Source of the DNA: Bacteroidales bacterium
GTDB lineage: Bacteria; Bacteroidota; Bacteroidia; Bacteroidales; UBA12077
DNA: 51,179 bases
Direction: 5' to 3'
NCBI GenBank assembly: GCA_018334675.1
Contig: JAGXLL010000001.1
Span: forward strand, 1 to 51,179
Part shown: positions 36,134-45,583 of the stretch, one piece after another
Layout: every line of letters starts with the position of its first letter
How positions within the stretch are numbered: position 1 is the first letter of the stretch
Translations under genes and position numbers: made by a program
The notes under the pieces: generated by a model
Database searches by the model: none
What the model was told of the DNA's origin: nothing
What the model saw: the letters and a program-made list of their open reading frames with translations, nothing else

Positions 36134-37670
36134 AATAACCCCAATTCTCCTTGTCCAGGCTCCGGTATTGAATGGCTTCCGCCAGGTGGTGGGCCAGTAT
36201 CCGGTCGCTGCCTTCCAGGTCGGCAATGGTTCGCGATACCTTGAGAATGCGGTCGTAGGCACGGGCCGAGAGCCCACGGTTTTCCATGGCTTTTTTGAGG
36301 AGGTTTTTGCCGGCTTTATTGATCTGGCAGTACTCGCGGATCATCTTGCTTTGCATTTGGGCATTGGAATAGATCGTAGGGTGCTTCTCAAAACGTGTGG
36401 ACTGTCTTTCGCGGGACTGGAAGACACGCCCGCGCATCTGCCCGCTTTTTTCTGTGTCCCGGGTCATGGATAACTCATCATAGCTTACCGGTACTACTTC
36501 TACCTGCATATCGATGCGGTCGAGCAGAGGGCCCGAGATACGGTTCATGTAACGCTGGATGCTGCCAGGGGTGCATATACATTCTTTTTCAGGATGGTTG
36601 TAAAATCCGCAGGGACAAGGGTTCATCGAAGCCACCAGCATAAAACTGGCCGGGTATGCTACCGTGCTTTTGGACCGTGAGATGGTGATTGTACGGTCTT
36701 CCAGGGGCTGTCGCAGCACCTCCAGTACGTTTCTCGGGAACTCGGGCAGCTCGTCCAGGAACAGCACGCCATTGTGGGCCAGAGATATTTCTCCCGGCTG
36801 GGGGTAATTGCCACCGCCTACCAGGGCTACACCAGAGGAGGTGTGGTGTGGGGACCTGAAGGGTCTTTGGGTCATCAGGGAGGTATGTGCTTCCATCTTA
36901 CCGGCTACCGAATGGATCTTGGTGGTCTCCAGGGCCTCATGAAGGGACAGGGGCGGCATGATCGTGGGCAGGCGCCGCGCCAGCATGGTCTTACCCGCCC
37001 CGGGCGGCCCCACCATCAGGATGTTGTGCATGCCTGCTGCGGCTATCTCCAGGGCGCGTTTGACGCTTTGCTGGCCTTTCACATCACAGAAGTCCAGCTC
37101 GTGGTCGGCCAGGTTGGCGAAGAACTCCTCACGGGTGTTGATCACCGTTTTCTCCAGCTGCCGCCGACTATTGAAAAACTCCACCACCTGCTTGAGCTCA
37201 CCGGCGCCGAAAACATCCAGATCATTGACCACGGCAGCCTCCCGGGCATTCTTCCGGGGAACGATGATGCCTTTGAACCCCTCCTTCCTGGCTTGAATGG
37301 CTATGGGCAGAACCCCCCGGATGGGCTGCAACCCCCCGTCGAGCGACAATTCACCCATCATCACATATTCCTTCAGCTTTGCTGCCTGTACCTGGCCGGA
37401 GGCAGCCATGATGCCCAGAGCCAGAGGCAGGTCGTAGGATGCCCCTTCCTTCCGTATGTCAGCCGGCGCCATGTTAATCACCGTCTTGCGGTGGGGCATC
37501 TCATAACCATTGGTGCGAATGGCCGAATCGATGCGTTGCTGACTCTCCTTGACAGCATTGTCGGGCAGGCCTACCAGATGGAAGTTGATGCCCTTCGATA
37601 CATGCACTTCAATGGTTACAGTCGTGGCATCAATGCCCTGCAGGGCACTGCCATATGTTTTTACCAGCAT
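36132..37670 (-). CDS. comM: YifB/ComM-family Mg-chelatase-like AAA ATPase
   Basis: The 512-residue protein has the ComM layout: an N-terminal Lon-protease-like domain ([41 protein letters not shown]), then an AAA+ Mg-chelatase domain with Walker [10 protein letters not shown], Walker [12 protein letters not shown] and the segment with four cysteines, [20 protein letters not shown]. The C-terminal domain has [21 protein letters not shown]. ComM is a hexameric helicase that drives branch migration when transformed DNA is integrated. The start at 37670 gives the canonical N-terminus. gmhA lies 33 bp upstream on the same strand. Confidence 0.95.
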   Translation of the reverse strand: MLVKTYGSALQGIDATTVTIEVHVSKGINFHLVGLPDNAVKESQQRIDSAIRTNGYEMPHRKTVINMAPADIRKEGASYDLPLALGIMAASGQVQAAKLKEYVMMGELSLDGGLQPIRGVLPIAIQARKEGFKGIIVPRKNAREAAVVNDLDVFGAGELKQVVEFFNSRRQLEKTVINTREEFFANLADHELDFCDVKGQQSVKRALEIAAAGMHNILMVGPPGAGKTMLARRLPTIMPPLSLHEALETTKIHSVAGKMEAHTSLMTQRPFRSPHHTSSGVALVGGGNYPQPGEISLAHNGVLFLDELPEFPRNVLEVLRQPLEDRTITISRSKSTVAYPASFMLVASMNPCPCGFYNHPEKECICTPGSIQRYMNRISGPLLDRIDMQVEVVPVSYDELSMTRDTEKSGQMRGRVFQSRERQSTRFEKHPTIYSNAQMQSKMIREYCQINKAGKNLLKKAMENRGLSARAYDRILKVSRTIADLEGSDRILAHHLAEAIQYRSLDKENWGY

Positions 37671-37703
37671 GATTCGCGGTTTGGTTACATCAAGTTACTA
37701 AAA

Positions 37704-38300
37704 TTATTCTTCCCGTTCCAGCTTCAGCTCGATAAAATGAATGAGCGAGTGGATCACCTTGATGTGGATCTCCTGCGCCCGGTCGGAGTATGGAGAATGG
37801 GGAGCGCGGATCTCTGCATCACCCATGCTCGATAGCTTACCGCCATCCTTGCCGGTGAGAACCACCACCTTCATTTGCCTTTCCCGGGCCGCCCGGGCTG
37901 CTTTGATGATGTTGGGGGAGTTGCCGCTGGTGCTGATGCCCAGCAATACATCGCCGGGCTGACCAAAAGCCTCAATATACCGGGAAAAGACAAAATCGTA
38001 CCCATAGTCGTTGGAAGTACAGGAGAGATGCGTGGGATCGGAAATGGCCATAGCCGGCAACGCACGCCGGTTATCGCGGAAACGCCCGGTCAGCTCTTCG
38101 GCAAAGTGCATGGCATCACTCATTGAACCTCCATTCCCACAGCTGATGATCTTGTTGCCCCTCCGCAGTGCCTCTGTCAGCATATCTCCGGCCTGGCGGA
38201 TGGCTTCAAAATTTTTTTCATTGGAGATGAATTGGTCCAGGATATCCCTGGCCTCCAGAAAGTTATTTTTTATAGATTCCATGTTGTTGTTTTTATGCAT
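37704..38300 (-). CDS. gmhA: Phosphoheptose isomerase-like SIS-domain protein
   Basis: The 198-residue protein matches GmhA, which turns sedoheptulose 7-phosphate into heptose 7-phosphate for lipopolysaccharide core. SIS-domain motifs are visible: [39 protein letters not shown] and [17 protein letters not shown], and the metal/active-site residues in [20 protein letters not shown]. No other heptose genes are nearby. A second in-frame ATG at 38282 (MESIKNN) could be the true start; the first six residues (MHKNNN) look non-conserved. Confidence 0.92.
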   Translation of the reverse strand: MHKNNNMESIKNNFLEARDILDQFISNEKNFEAIRQAGDMLTEALRRGNKIISCGNGGSMSDAMHFAEELTGRFRDNRRALPAMAISDPTHLSCTSNDYGYDFVFSRYIEAFGQPGDVLLGISTSGNSPNIIKAARAARERQMKVVVLTGKDGGKLSSMGDAEIRAPHSPYSDRAQEIHIKVIHSLIHFIELKLEREE

Positions 38301-38630
38301 CGTGCGCTAATATAATTCAAATTTTACAGGTACGCCATGCCGTTTTCCTGCTCTGCCGGTCTGTGTTTGGGCACAGGTGAAGGACTGCAGTTTGCCGAAG
38401 AGCTTCACTTTTTTCGGGAAAAAACTTCCTTCGCCGGGATTTTTTTTACCGGGATCTTCCTTCACCCGAATCATCCTGCTTCTGGAATCCACAAACAAAG
38501 CTTTATTTAATACATTGAAAGTGAGGACTTAATACATTTAAAAAAATCCGCAAACGTTTGCAATTCTCCATAATTTTTATTATTTTTAATTAGACGAAAT
38601 ATAAATAATATCTTTCAAAATACAGGGGTC
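38301..38630. other. 330-bp intergenic region between gmhA and a small ORF
   Basis: No gene is supported here. The part near 38307-38498 has a minus-strand open frame with only a TTG start and no family features. The right half contains a PurR-like palindrome and a promoter-like sequence, listed separately. Confidence 0.65.
38550..38588 (+). promoter_or_regulatory. PurR/LacI-like palindrome overlapping a candidate promoter
   Basis: GCAAACGTTTGC (38550-38561) is a perfect 12-bp palindrome of the LacI/PurR operator type. Its TTTG (38557-38560) is also a possible -33 element, 20 bp before TATTTTTA (38581-38588), which matches TAnnTTTG at seven of eight positions. A repressor bound there would block this promoter. 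Confidence 0.5.
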
Positions 38631-38846
38631 ATGGGTCAACCTACGGAAAAAGATTTCGAAAGGGCATCTAAGCTGCTTCATACAAACGTTCTGGAGTACA
38701 GTGAAGCCGTTGTCTGCATCCGGATGATGAAAGCTTTTCTTCGTGATGAGAAGATCCCTTGTCGTCAATTGAACAGATTCAGGCATATAACCAACCGGTA
38801 TACCATGACCGGCCAACTTAAATCCGGTCAACAGGCCAATCTTTAA
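38631..38846 (+). CDS. Small protein of unknown function
   Basis: The 71-residue product is basic and helical (EKDFERASKLLHTNVLEYSE, then VCIRMMKAFLRDEKIPCRQL). It has no signal peptide or membrane helix and no recognised family. The promoter-like sequence and palindrome just upstream support its being expressed. It stands alone between two intergenic regions. Confidence 0.55.
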   Translation: MGQPTEKDFERASKLLHTNVLEYSEAVVCIRMMKAFLRDEKIPCRQLNRFRHITNRYTMTGQLKSGQQANL

Positions 38847-38881
38847 CACTACCTGCTCATCATGTAAACAAAAGCCGGGGA

Positions 38882-38928
38882 TTCAACCTCCCAACTTTCA
38901 ACGTTCAAACGTTCAACGATGCGTTGAA
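38882..38928. repeat. Cluster of TTCAACG-type motifs ending in an inverted repeat
   Basis: TTCAAC, TTTCAACG, GTTCAAACG and GTTCAACG follow one another, and TTCAACG-ATG-CGTTGAA (38912-38928) is a perfect 7-3-7 inverted repeat. It lies directly upstream of the candidate promoter of the Memo-AMMECR1 gene, so it may be an operator array; it may equally be a dispersed intergenic repeat. Confidence 0.6.
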
Positions 38929-38960
38929 TTTGTTATAGCTGCTTTTATTTATTATATTAG
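38929..38960 (+). promoter_or_regulatory. Candidate promoter of the Memo-AMMECR1 gene
   Basis: TTTG (38929-38932), 20 bp, then TATATTAG (38953-38960), seven of eight positions of TAnnTTTG. The first ATG is 11 bp downstream and the next in-frame ATG 23 bp downstream, so the second may be the start actually used. Confidence 0.45.
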
Positions 38961-38971
38961 CCGGTAATCCA

Positions 38972-40522
38972 ATGGTTATTAAGATGAAAGATGCATTGAC
39001 AATTTTCATAGCCTTTTTATTTACACTGATGGGTTTGCAGGGATGCGGGCAGGTAGCGGGAAAACAGGGTCAGCAGGATCGTAAGGACCGCCAGCCGGTC
39101 GTGGCCGGACAGTTTTATCCCGGGCAGGCCTCTGCCCTGAGGTCGGCACTTAATCGCTATTTTCAGGACTGTTCTGAAGAAAGACGCAAGGGAGCGTTAG
39201 CTGCTATTGTTGCGCCGCATGCCGGCTACAGATATTCTGCCCGGGTAGCCGCTTCCGCCTACCATCAGATCGACCCCCAACAAACCTATGACAATATTTT
39301 CATCCTGGCCCCCAGCCACCATGTGAGATTTAAGGGAGCATCCCTGTATTCGCAGGGAGATTATCTCACTCCGCTGGGAAAGGTACAGGTTAACCGTGCG
39401 CTGGTTCAGAAATTGATCAATAAACACGATTTTTTCCATTATCATGCACCGGCTCATAAGAAGGAACACAGCCTGGAGGTACAGCTGCCTTTTCTTCAGC
39501 ATCATCTGCAGGAGGATTTTCAGATTGTGCCTATCGTTACCGGAACGCATGATCTGAGTGTCATCCGGAAAATGGCCGGCGCGCTCAAGCCCTACTTCAA
39601 CAGCCATAACCTTTTTGTGGTGAGCACCGACTTCTCGCATTTCCCGGAGTATGAGGAAGCGGTAGAAGCAGATGCTGCCACTGCCAATGCCGTAGCTGCC
39701 AACGAGCCCTCCGAGCTTCTGAGGGTGATCCGGTCCCAGGCAGGAGGGGATGTCCCCGGGTTGGCCACCAGCATGTGCGGATGGCCGGGTATGCTTACCC
39801 TGCTGAATATCACCAGTGAGCCCGCCACCCCGATCGAGGTACGAAAGCTCCTTTACCGCAATTCGGGTGATGTAACAGGCGACAGCTCACGGGTGGTCGG
39901 TTATTGGGCTATGTCGATGATCAGAAAAGAGCCTACTTCAAATAAAGCGCATATGGATTTTCAATTGAATGAAGAAGAGAAGCATACCCTGATGAAGATT
40001 GCCCGACAAACCATCAACAGTTATGTACGTGAGGGTAAGGTTCCTGAAGTGGAAGAGGATGAGATCACCGGGCATTTGAAGGTACATACCGGAGCTTTTG
40101 TTACCCTGAGCATGCAGGATGAGCTGCGTGGGTGCATCGGCAGGTTTGGTGCGGAGATGCCGCTATATCAGGTTGTCAGGGATATGGCGGTGGCTGCCTG
40201 TTCTGAAGATGCCAGATTTCCCCCTGTTCGAGAAGAAGAGCTTAAGGATATCAGCATTGAGATATCGGTGCTTACCCCCCTGGAAAAGATTTCTTCGCCT
40301 GAGGAGATAGAATTGGGCCGGGATGGTATTTACATTAAGAAAGGACCCTATACGGGGACCCTCCTGCCCCAGGTAGCGGAAAAGACCGGCTGGAGTACAG
40401 AGCAGTTTCTGGGGCACTGCGCCCGCGACAAGGCTGGCATAGGCTGGGACGGCTGGAAGGACGAAGATGCCGAACTTTATGCCTACCAGGCCATCATCTT
40501 CAGGGAATCTAACAAGCAGTAA
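38972..40522 (+). CDS. Memo-AMMECR1 fusion lipoprotein (AmmeMemoRadiSam proteins B and A)
   Basis: The 516-residue protein has a lipoprotein-type leader (FIAFLFTLMGLQGC, Cys 25). Residues 41-320 are a Memo domain with VVAGQFYPG, APHAGY (H83), APSHHVRF (H116/117), EHSLEVQLPFLQ, STDFSHF (D220, H223) and MCGWPG (C269), matching the metal-site residues of human MEMO1. Residues 330-516 are an AMMECR1 domain with ELRGCIGRF and CSEDARFPPV. The two families co-occur with a radical SAM protein in the so-called AmmeMemoRadiSam system, whose function is unknown; all three parts are in this locus. A leader on the fused protein is notable since relatives are usually cytosolic. An in-frame ATG at 38984 is an alternative start. 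Confidence 0.9.
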   Translation: MVIKMKDALTIFIAFLFTLMGLQGCGQVAGKQGQQDRKDRQPVVAGQFYPGQASALRSALNRYFQDCSEERRKGALAAIVAPHAGYRYSARVAASAYHQIDPQQTYDNIFILAPSHHVRFKGASLYSQGDYLTPLGKVQVNRALVQKLINKHDFFHYHAPAHKKEHSLEVQLPFLQHHLQEDFQIVPIVTGTHDLSVIRKMAGALKPYFNSHNLFVVSTDFSHFPEYEEAVEADAATANAVAANEPSELLRVIRSQAGGDVPGLATSMCGWPGMLTLLNITSEPATPIEVRKLLYRNSGDVTGDSSRVVGYWAMSMIRKEPTSNKAHMDFQLNEEEKHTLMKIARQTINSYVREGKVPEVEEDEITGHLKVHTGAFVTLSMQDELRGCIGRFGAEMPLYQVVRDMAVAACSEDARFPPVREEELKDISIEISVLTPLEKISSPEEIELGRDGIYIKKGPYTGTLLPQVAEKTGWSTEQFLGHCARDKAGIGWDGWKDEDAELYAYQAIIFRESNKQ

Positions 40523-40567
40523 GAAGAGGGCAAAAGGAATCAAGAAACTGCTCAAAGTGTGATTTGT

Positions 40568-42727
40568 ATGTTGAATAGGGCTTTCGGCAGAGATCAGGGA
40601 TTGGAATATTTTGCATCGGTGTTTCTGCTGGGCCTCACCTCCATTGCTGCCCAGATCATTCTGCTGCGCGAATTCCTCAGTTTTTTTTATGGCAATGAGC
40701 TGGTTCTGGGCCTCATCCTGGCAAACTGGATGCTTTTAACGGGCCTGGGTGCTTATTTGGGGAAAAATGCGGAGAAGCGGGTTTTTTCCCTTACTCCCGC
40801 CATGTCAATGCTGGGGGTGCTTGCTGTTTTGCCTTTTCTGCTGGTTTTTCTCATGTATTATTTGAGGAATCTGGTGTTTGTCCAGGGCAGCATGCTCAAT
40901 CTGCTGGAGATCTATTTAAGTTCCCTGGTATTGCTTATTCCTTTTTGCCTGCTTTCCGGTTTCATCTTTACTCTGCTGTCAGAACTCACCAGCCGGTATC
41001 ATCAGAAGAATCTGATCAGTAAGGTCTATGCCTGGGAGTCATTCGGGAGCCTGGCAGGAGGGATCGTCTTTAACCTGGTGCTTATATGGTTTATGAAGAC
41101 TTTCCAGTCGCTCACCCTGCTGGCTTTGCTCAATTTGCTGATGCTTTCCTGGCTGGCCTGGCGGGGCGGCATGAAGAAGCTGGTATGGTTCTTTGGCGCG
41201 GTCTTTGTCGGCATGGTGATGCTCAATATCCTTGTCAATCCTGATCTACTGGCCCGTAAATTCCTTTACCGGGGCCATCAGGTGGAGTATTACAAATCCA
41301 GTCCCTATGGCAACATTGTGGTTACCCGGCAGGGAGAACAGGTCAACTTCTATGAGAATCAGTTCCTGCTTTTTTCTTCCCGCCAGCCCTCCCTGAACGA
41401 AGAGAGCGTGCATTATCCCCTTGTTCAACATACCGCCCCCGGCCCCCGACGGGTGTTGTTGCTTTCCGGAGGCACTCCGGGTATGATCAGGGAAATTTTG
41501 AAGTACGATGTCAGCAGGATCGACTATGTAGAGATCAATCCCTGGCTGATCCAGGCTGTAAGAAAATATTCGGACGTGTATGATGACCCCCGTGTGGGTG
41601 TGATCAACCGGGATGCCCGATTATACATAAAGAGCAGCCAGGAGAAGTATGATGCGGCTCTGATACATTTGCCCGAGCCCTCCACCGTGCAGCTCAACCG
41701 TTTTTACACCAGGAGTTTCTATTCGGAGCTGAAGGAGCGTCTCACCCCCGGGGCGGTGATCAGCTTCAGCATTTCCGGATCATCAAATTATATGAGTGAA
41801 GAGGAACGCCAGCTCAACTCTTCCCTCTATCAAACCCTGAAGACAGCCTTTAGCCACGTGATCATTATCCCCGGAGAAAAACTCTATTTCGTGGCTTCCG
41901 ATCAGCCCCTCACCTATGAAGTGGCCCGTTTGGCCAAGCAGCGGGGCTTAGATAATGTTTATGTCAATCCGTATTATATCCAGGATGATCTCTTGAAACG
42001 CCGGGGTAAGCTTATTAAGGAAAATTTGATGGAAAATGCGCAGGTGAATACGGATTTCGAACCCATCACGTATTATCTGAAAGTACAGCAATGGCTCAGT
42101 TATTTTGATTTTAATTACTGGATGCCTTTGGTTCTGGCAGGGTTTGTTGCGCTGTACTTTTTTATTCGTCTGCATCCGGTTAATCTTGGGATGTTCGCGG
42201 CAGGCTTCGCAGGTGCTTCGGTTGAAGTGATCCTGCTGGTTGCTTTTCAGATCCTTTACGGGTATGTATACAGCATGGTAGGTATCATCGTTACCGTGTT
42301 CATGGCGGGCCTGGCTGTGGGTACCTTCTATCGCCCGAAGCTGATTCCCCGGGTGCATGTTTCCACATACTACCGTCTGATCTGGTGGATGGGCGGATAT
42401 GTCTTGTTGCTGCCTGTGATTTTGCATCTTCTGCGCCGGGCTTCGATCCATCCCCACATCATGCATGCCCTGTTTGTTTTGATGATGTTCGGAACGGCCA
42501 TGCTTGTAGGGATGATATTTTCTCTGGCTTCCCAGCTGCGTCTGAAGAAATGGATCACCATTGTCTCTGAGGTATATAGTGTTGATTTGCTGGGTGCCGG
42601 CATCGGTACCTTTGTGGTATCGGTTTATCTGATCCCTGTGCTGGGTCTGATGAATGTATTGCTGATAACCTCCGGCATCACTTTGCTGAGCGGCTTGTTA
42701 GTCTTGCTGAGGCTTGGCAAAAAATAA
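40568..42727 (+). CDS. Membrane-embedded spermidine-synthase-like protein
   Basis: From the ATG at 40568 the protein has 719 residues. About seven membrane helices (residues 10-230) precede a soluble Rossmann domain (about 250-510), and about seven further helices close the chain. The soluble part follows the aminopropyltransferase pattern: LLLSGGTPGMIREILKY, IDYVEINPWLIQAVRKY, VINRDARLYI and FYTRSFYSELKERLTPGAVIS. The aspartate of the usual GGGDGG is missing (GGTPG) and the catalytic D-x-x-D loop reads ALIHLPEPS, so normal spermidine synthesis is doubtful. It lies between the Memo-AMMECR1 and radical SAM genes and is inferred to belong to that system. The frame also has a GTG at 40559. Confidence 0.87.
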   Translation: MLNRAFGRDQGLEYFASVFLLGLTSIAAQIILLREFLSFFYGNELVLGLILANWMLLTGLGAYLGKNAEKRVFSLTPAMSMLGVLAVLPFLLVFLMYYLRNLVFVQGSMLNLLEIYLSSLVLLIPFCLLSGFIFTLLSELTSRYHQKNLISKVYAWESFGSLAGGIVFNLVLIWFMKTFQSLTLLALLNLLMLSWLAWRGGMKKLVWFFGAVFVGMVMLNILVNPDLLARKFLYRGHQVEYYKSSPYGNIVVTRQGEQVNFYENQFLLFSSRQPSLNEESVHYPLVQHTAPGPRRVLLLSGGTPGMIREILKYDVSRIDYVEINPWLIQAVRKYSDVYDDPRVGVINRDARLYIKSSQEKYDAALIHLPEPSTVQLNRFYTRSFYSELKERLTPGAVISFSISGSSNYMSEEERQLNSSLYQTLKTAFSHVIIIPGEKLYFVASDQPLTYEVARLAKQRGLDNVYVNPYYIQDDLLKRRGKLIKENLMENAQVNTDFEPITYYLKVQQWLSYFDFNYWMPLVLAGFVALYFFIRLHPVNLGMFAAGFAGASVEVILLVAFQILYGYVYSMVGIIVTVFMAGLAVGTFYRPKLIPRVHVSTYYRLIWWMGGYVLLLPVILHLLRRASIHPHIMHALFVLMMFGTAMLVGMIFSLASQLRLKKWITIVSEVYSVDLLGAGIGTFVVSVYLIPVLGLMNVLLITSGITLLSGLLVLLRLGKK

Positions 42728-42784
42728 TCAGTTAAAATAATCGGACCTGGGGTATCCAACCCACCAACAAGATTATTCTTTTTG

Positions 42785-42792
42785 TACATTTG
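42785..42792 (+). promoter_or_regulatory. Possible promoter core before the radical SAM gene
   Basis: TACATTTG matches TAnnTTTG exactly, 44 bp before the ATG and 58 bp after the preceding stop. No TTG is found at the right distance, so it may be a secondary start within the locus. Confidence 0.3.
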
Positions 42793-42836
42793 CAGGAAAC
42801 CGGTCTGCTACCGGAAGCTTATAAAATAAGGGTATT

Positions 42837-43988
42837 ATGTCCAGAAAGTTCACCAAAAGGGAGTTCATCCGGTACACCTTACTGGGAAGCGGTGCCTTGG
42901 TTGGTCTTTCGGGTATGCGCCTTTTTGGATCGACCCTTTCTTCTTCCTCCCCGGGTGGTGTACAGGGAGGTGTATGGAGATGGAGCAAGGAAGCCCGCTA
43001 TTATGTGCCCACTCCCCGGGGCATGAGGTGCCAGCTTTGTCCCAATGAGTGTGACATCAAGGAAGGGGAGACGGGCGACTGCCGCACCCGGGTCACGGAG
43101 AACGGAAAGATGTATTCCATTGTTTACGGCAATCCCTGTTCGATCCACATCGATCCCATTGAGAAGAAGCCGCTTTTCCATTTTCTTCCGCAGAGCCGGG
43201 CTTTCTCAGTAGCCACGGCAGGCTGCAACCTGGCCTGTCTGAACTGTCAGAACTGGCAGATCTCCCAGAAGAGCCCCAAGGAGACGCGCAATTACGATCT
43301 GATGCCGGAAAAGCTGGTACAGAAGGCGGCCCGCAACAATTGTGATTCCATAGCCTATACCTATTCCGAACCCATTGTCTTTTATGAATACATGTATGAT
43401 TCGGCCCGCAAGGCCCGGGAGCAGGGGTTGCGCAATGTCATGATCTCGGCGGGTTACATCAAGGAACGCCCTTTGCGTGATCTGTGTAAGTATATCGACG
43501 CGGCCAACATTGACCTGAAGAGCTTCAGCAACGACACTTATATGCGGCTGAATGCCGGTGATCTGGACACGGTGTTGCGTACCCTGAAGATCATGAAGGA
43601 AGAGGGCGTGTGGCTGGAGATCACCAACCTGGTAGTACCGGAGTGGACCGACGACATCGCCATGATACGCCGGATGAGTCAATGGCTCTATAAGAAGGGC
43701 TTCAAGGATGTGCCCCTGCATTTCAGTCGTTTCTCCCCCATGTACCAGCTCAACCATCTGCCCGCCACTCCTGTGTCGGTATTGAAAAAGGCCCGGCAGG
43801 CCGCCCTGGAGGAAGGCCTGAATTACGTGTATGTGGGCAATGTGCCGGGAACGGAGGCAGAGAACACCTTCTGCCCCTCATGCGGGGAGCAGGTCGTTTC
43901 GCGGCGCGGATATCACATCCTGGAAAACAACATCAAAAACGGAAAATGCGGATACTGTGATGCCCGCATTCCCGGTGTTTGGCAGTAA
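42837..43988 (+). CDS. AmmeMemoRadiSam-system radical SAM protein with Tat-like leader
   Basis: The 383-residue protein has the radical SAM signature CNLACLNC (Cys 130, 134, 137) in ATAGCNLACLNCQNWQ. Before it is a cysteine-rich segment (RCQLCPNECDIKEGETGDC, Cys 65, 68, 72, 82) typical of pyruvate-formate-lyase-activating-enzyme relatives. Two further CxxC pairs near the C-terminus (FCPSCG, CGYCDA) may bind zinc or another cluster. The start MSRKFTKREFIRYTLLGSGALVG resembles a Tat leader with KR in place of RR, followed by a hydrophobic stretch. Export of a radical SAM enzyme would be most unusual, so it may instead anchor the protein. The partner proteins of the system are the two upstream genes. 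Confidence 0.92.
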   Translation: MSRKFTKREFIRYTLLGSGALVGLSGMRLFGSTLSSSSPGGVQGGVWRWSKEARYYVPTPRGMRCQLCPNECDIKEGETGDCRTRVTENGKMYSIVYGNPCSIHIDPIEKKPLFHFLPQSRAFSVATAGCNLACLNCQNWQISQKSPKETRNYDLMPEKLVQKAARNNCDSIAYTYSEPIVFYEYMYDSARKAREQGLRNVMISAGYIKERPLRDLCKYIDAANIDLKSFSNDTYMRLNAGDLDTVLRTLKIMKEEGVWLEITNLVVPEWTDDIAMIRRMSQWLYKKGFKDVPLHFSRFSPMYQLNHLPATPVSVLKKARQAALEEGLNYVYVGNVPGTEAENTFCPSCGEQVVSRRGYHILENNIKNGKCGYCDARIPGVWQ

Positions 43989-44072
43989 GATAGATGGATC
44001 TCCTCCGGTATGGGTATGGCCCTGTGTTTGTGATCCGCCTGAAGCGTGGGCCAGGTTATCGCGGCTGCCGGT

Positions 44073-45542
44073 TTATCTTTTAACCTCCCAGTCGTATCCG
44101 TCTTTGGTGTCTTTGACGATGACCCCCAGTTCCCTGAGCCGGTCGCGGATCTTGTCAGCTGTTTCAAAATCCTTGTTTTTCTTAGCTTCCAGTCTGATCT
44201 GAAGGATCATCTCAATGAGCTCGCCAGGCAGCTGGCTGCTGTCGCTTTTGGATTCCCGCCTGATGCCAAGGATATCGTATACAAAGGTGTCGTAGAGGCT
44301 GCGCAGCCTGGGTATATCTTCGTGTCTGATCCGGGCCTGCCCCTGGTCAAGAGAATTGATGTAGCGCACCAGGTCGAAAAGATGAGCGAACAGAATGGGT
44401 GTGTTCAGGTCGTCGTTCATGGCCTGGTAGAATTTTTCCTCCACATCGCCCAGGTCCAGATCTGTTTGATCGCCGCCTTTTATCCTGTCGATCAGCTCAC
44501 CGGCCTTCAGCAGTTTCTCCAGGCCTTTTTCTGCCGCCTCCAGGGCTTCGCTTGAGAAATCGAGGGGGCTTCGGTAATGGGCCTGCAGGGTGAAAAAACG
44601 TATGGTCATTGGGCTGAAAGCTTTGTTCAGAAGCTCATGGTCGCCCGAGAAAAACTGGTTGAGTGTGATGAAGTTGTGCAGCGACTTGCCCATTTTCTGG
44701 CCGTTGATGGTCACCATGTTGTTGTGCATCCAGTAGCGAACCGACTCCTGGCCTTTGGCTGCTGTAGACTGGGCGATCTCACATTCGTGGTGGGGAAACA
44801 CCAGGTCCATGCCACCCCCGTGGATGTCGAAGGGATGGCCCAGGTACCTGGTGCTCATAGCCGAGCATTCCAGGTGCCAACCGGGGAAGCCGCTGCTCCA
44901 ATCCGAAGGCCATTGCATGATGTGTTCGGGGGCGGCTTTTTTCCACAGGGCAAAGTCGAAGGGATTTTTCTTCTCCTGCTGACCTTCCAGCTCACGGGTG
45001 TTGGCCCGCAGCTCTTCTATGTTGCGTCCGGATAATTTGCCATAGTTATGTTCCCGGTTGTACTTTTCCACATCGAAATATACCGAGCCATTGCGCTCGT
45101 ATGCATATCCGTTTTCCAGAATTTTTTTCACCATTTGCTGCTGCTCGATGATATGACCCGAGGCCCGGGGCTCGATACCGGGGCGCAGCACATTCATCTG
45201 ATCCATGTTGCGGTGATAGCTGCGGGCATAATGCTCGGCTATCTCCATGGGCTCGAGCTTCTCAAGGCGCGCCTTCTTGGCGATCTTATCCTCTCCTTCA
45301 TCGGCATCACTTTCCAGATGCCCTACATCAGTTATGTTGCGTACGTACCGCACTTTATACCCCAGGTGTTTCAGATAACGAAACAGCAGGTCGAAAGTAA
45401 CGGCCGGGCGGGCATGACCCAGGTGGGCCTCTCCGTATACCGTGGGCCCGCATACATAAAGCCCTACATAAGGCGGGTTGTATGGTTCAAACTGCTCTTT
45501 GGTCCGCTTCAGCGAGTTGTGTATATGCAAGTCTTTATTCAT
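44073..45542 (-). CDS. cysS: Cysteinyl-tRNA synthetase
   Basis: The 489-residue class I enzyme charges tRNA-Cys. Its start [18 protein letters not shown] is followed by [17 protein letters not shown] with the HIGH-type HLGH. The zinc-site segment [10 protein letters not shown], the [18 protein letters not shown] region and the KMSKS-type KMGKSLHNF are all present. The C-terminal DALR-like helices end in [18 protein letters not shown]. Length is typical. The patatin-like gene lies 41 bp upstream on the same strand and is probably co-transcribed. Confidence 0.97.
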   Translation of the reverse strand: MNKDLHIHNSLKRTKEQFEPYNPPYVGLYVCGPTVYGEAHLGHARPAVTFDLLFRYLKHLGYKVRYVRNITDVGHLESDADEGEDKIAKKARLEKLEPMEIAEHYARSYHRNMDQMNVLRPGIEPRASGHIIEQQQMVKKILENGYAYERNGSVYFDVEKYNREHNYGKLSGRNIEELRANTRELEGQQEKKNPFDFALWKKAAPEHIMQWPSDWSSGFPGWHLECSAMSTRYLGHPFDIHGGGMDLVFPHHECEIAQSTAAKGQESVRYWMHNNMVTINGQKMGKSLHNFITLNQFFSGDHELLNKAFSPMTIRFFTLQAHYRSPLDFSSEALEAAEKGLEKLLKAGELIDRIKGGDQTDLDLGDVEEKFYQAMNDDLNTPILFAHLFDLVRYINSLDQGQARIRHEDIPRLRSLYDTFVYDILGIRRESKSDSSQLPGELIEMILQIRLEAKKNKDFETADKIRDRLRELGVIVKDTKDGYDWEVKR

Positions 45543-45583
45543 AGCCTGTCCCGTATTTTTCTTGCCTGCAAAGTTAAAAAGAT

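Noticed and set aside
38307-38498. Minus-strand open frame of 63 codons upstream of gmhA
   Set aside because: It has only a TTG start, low-complexity basic composition and no recognisable domain.
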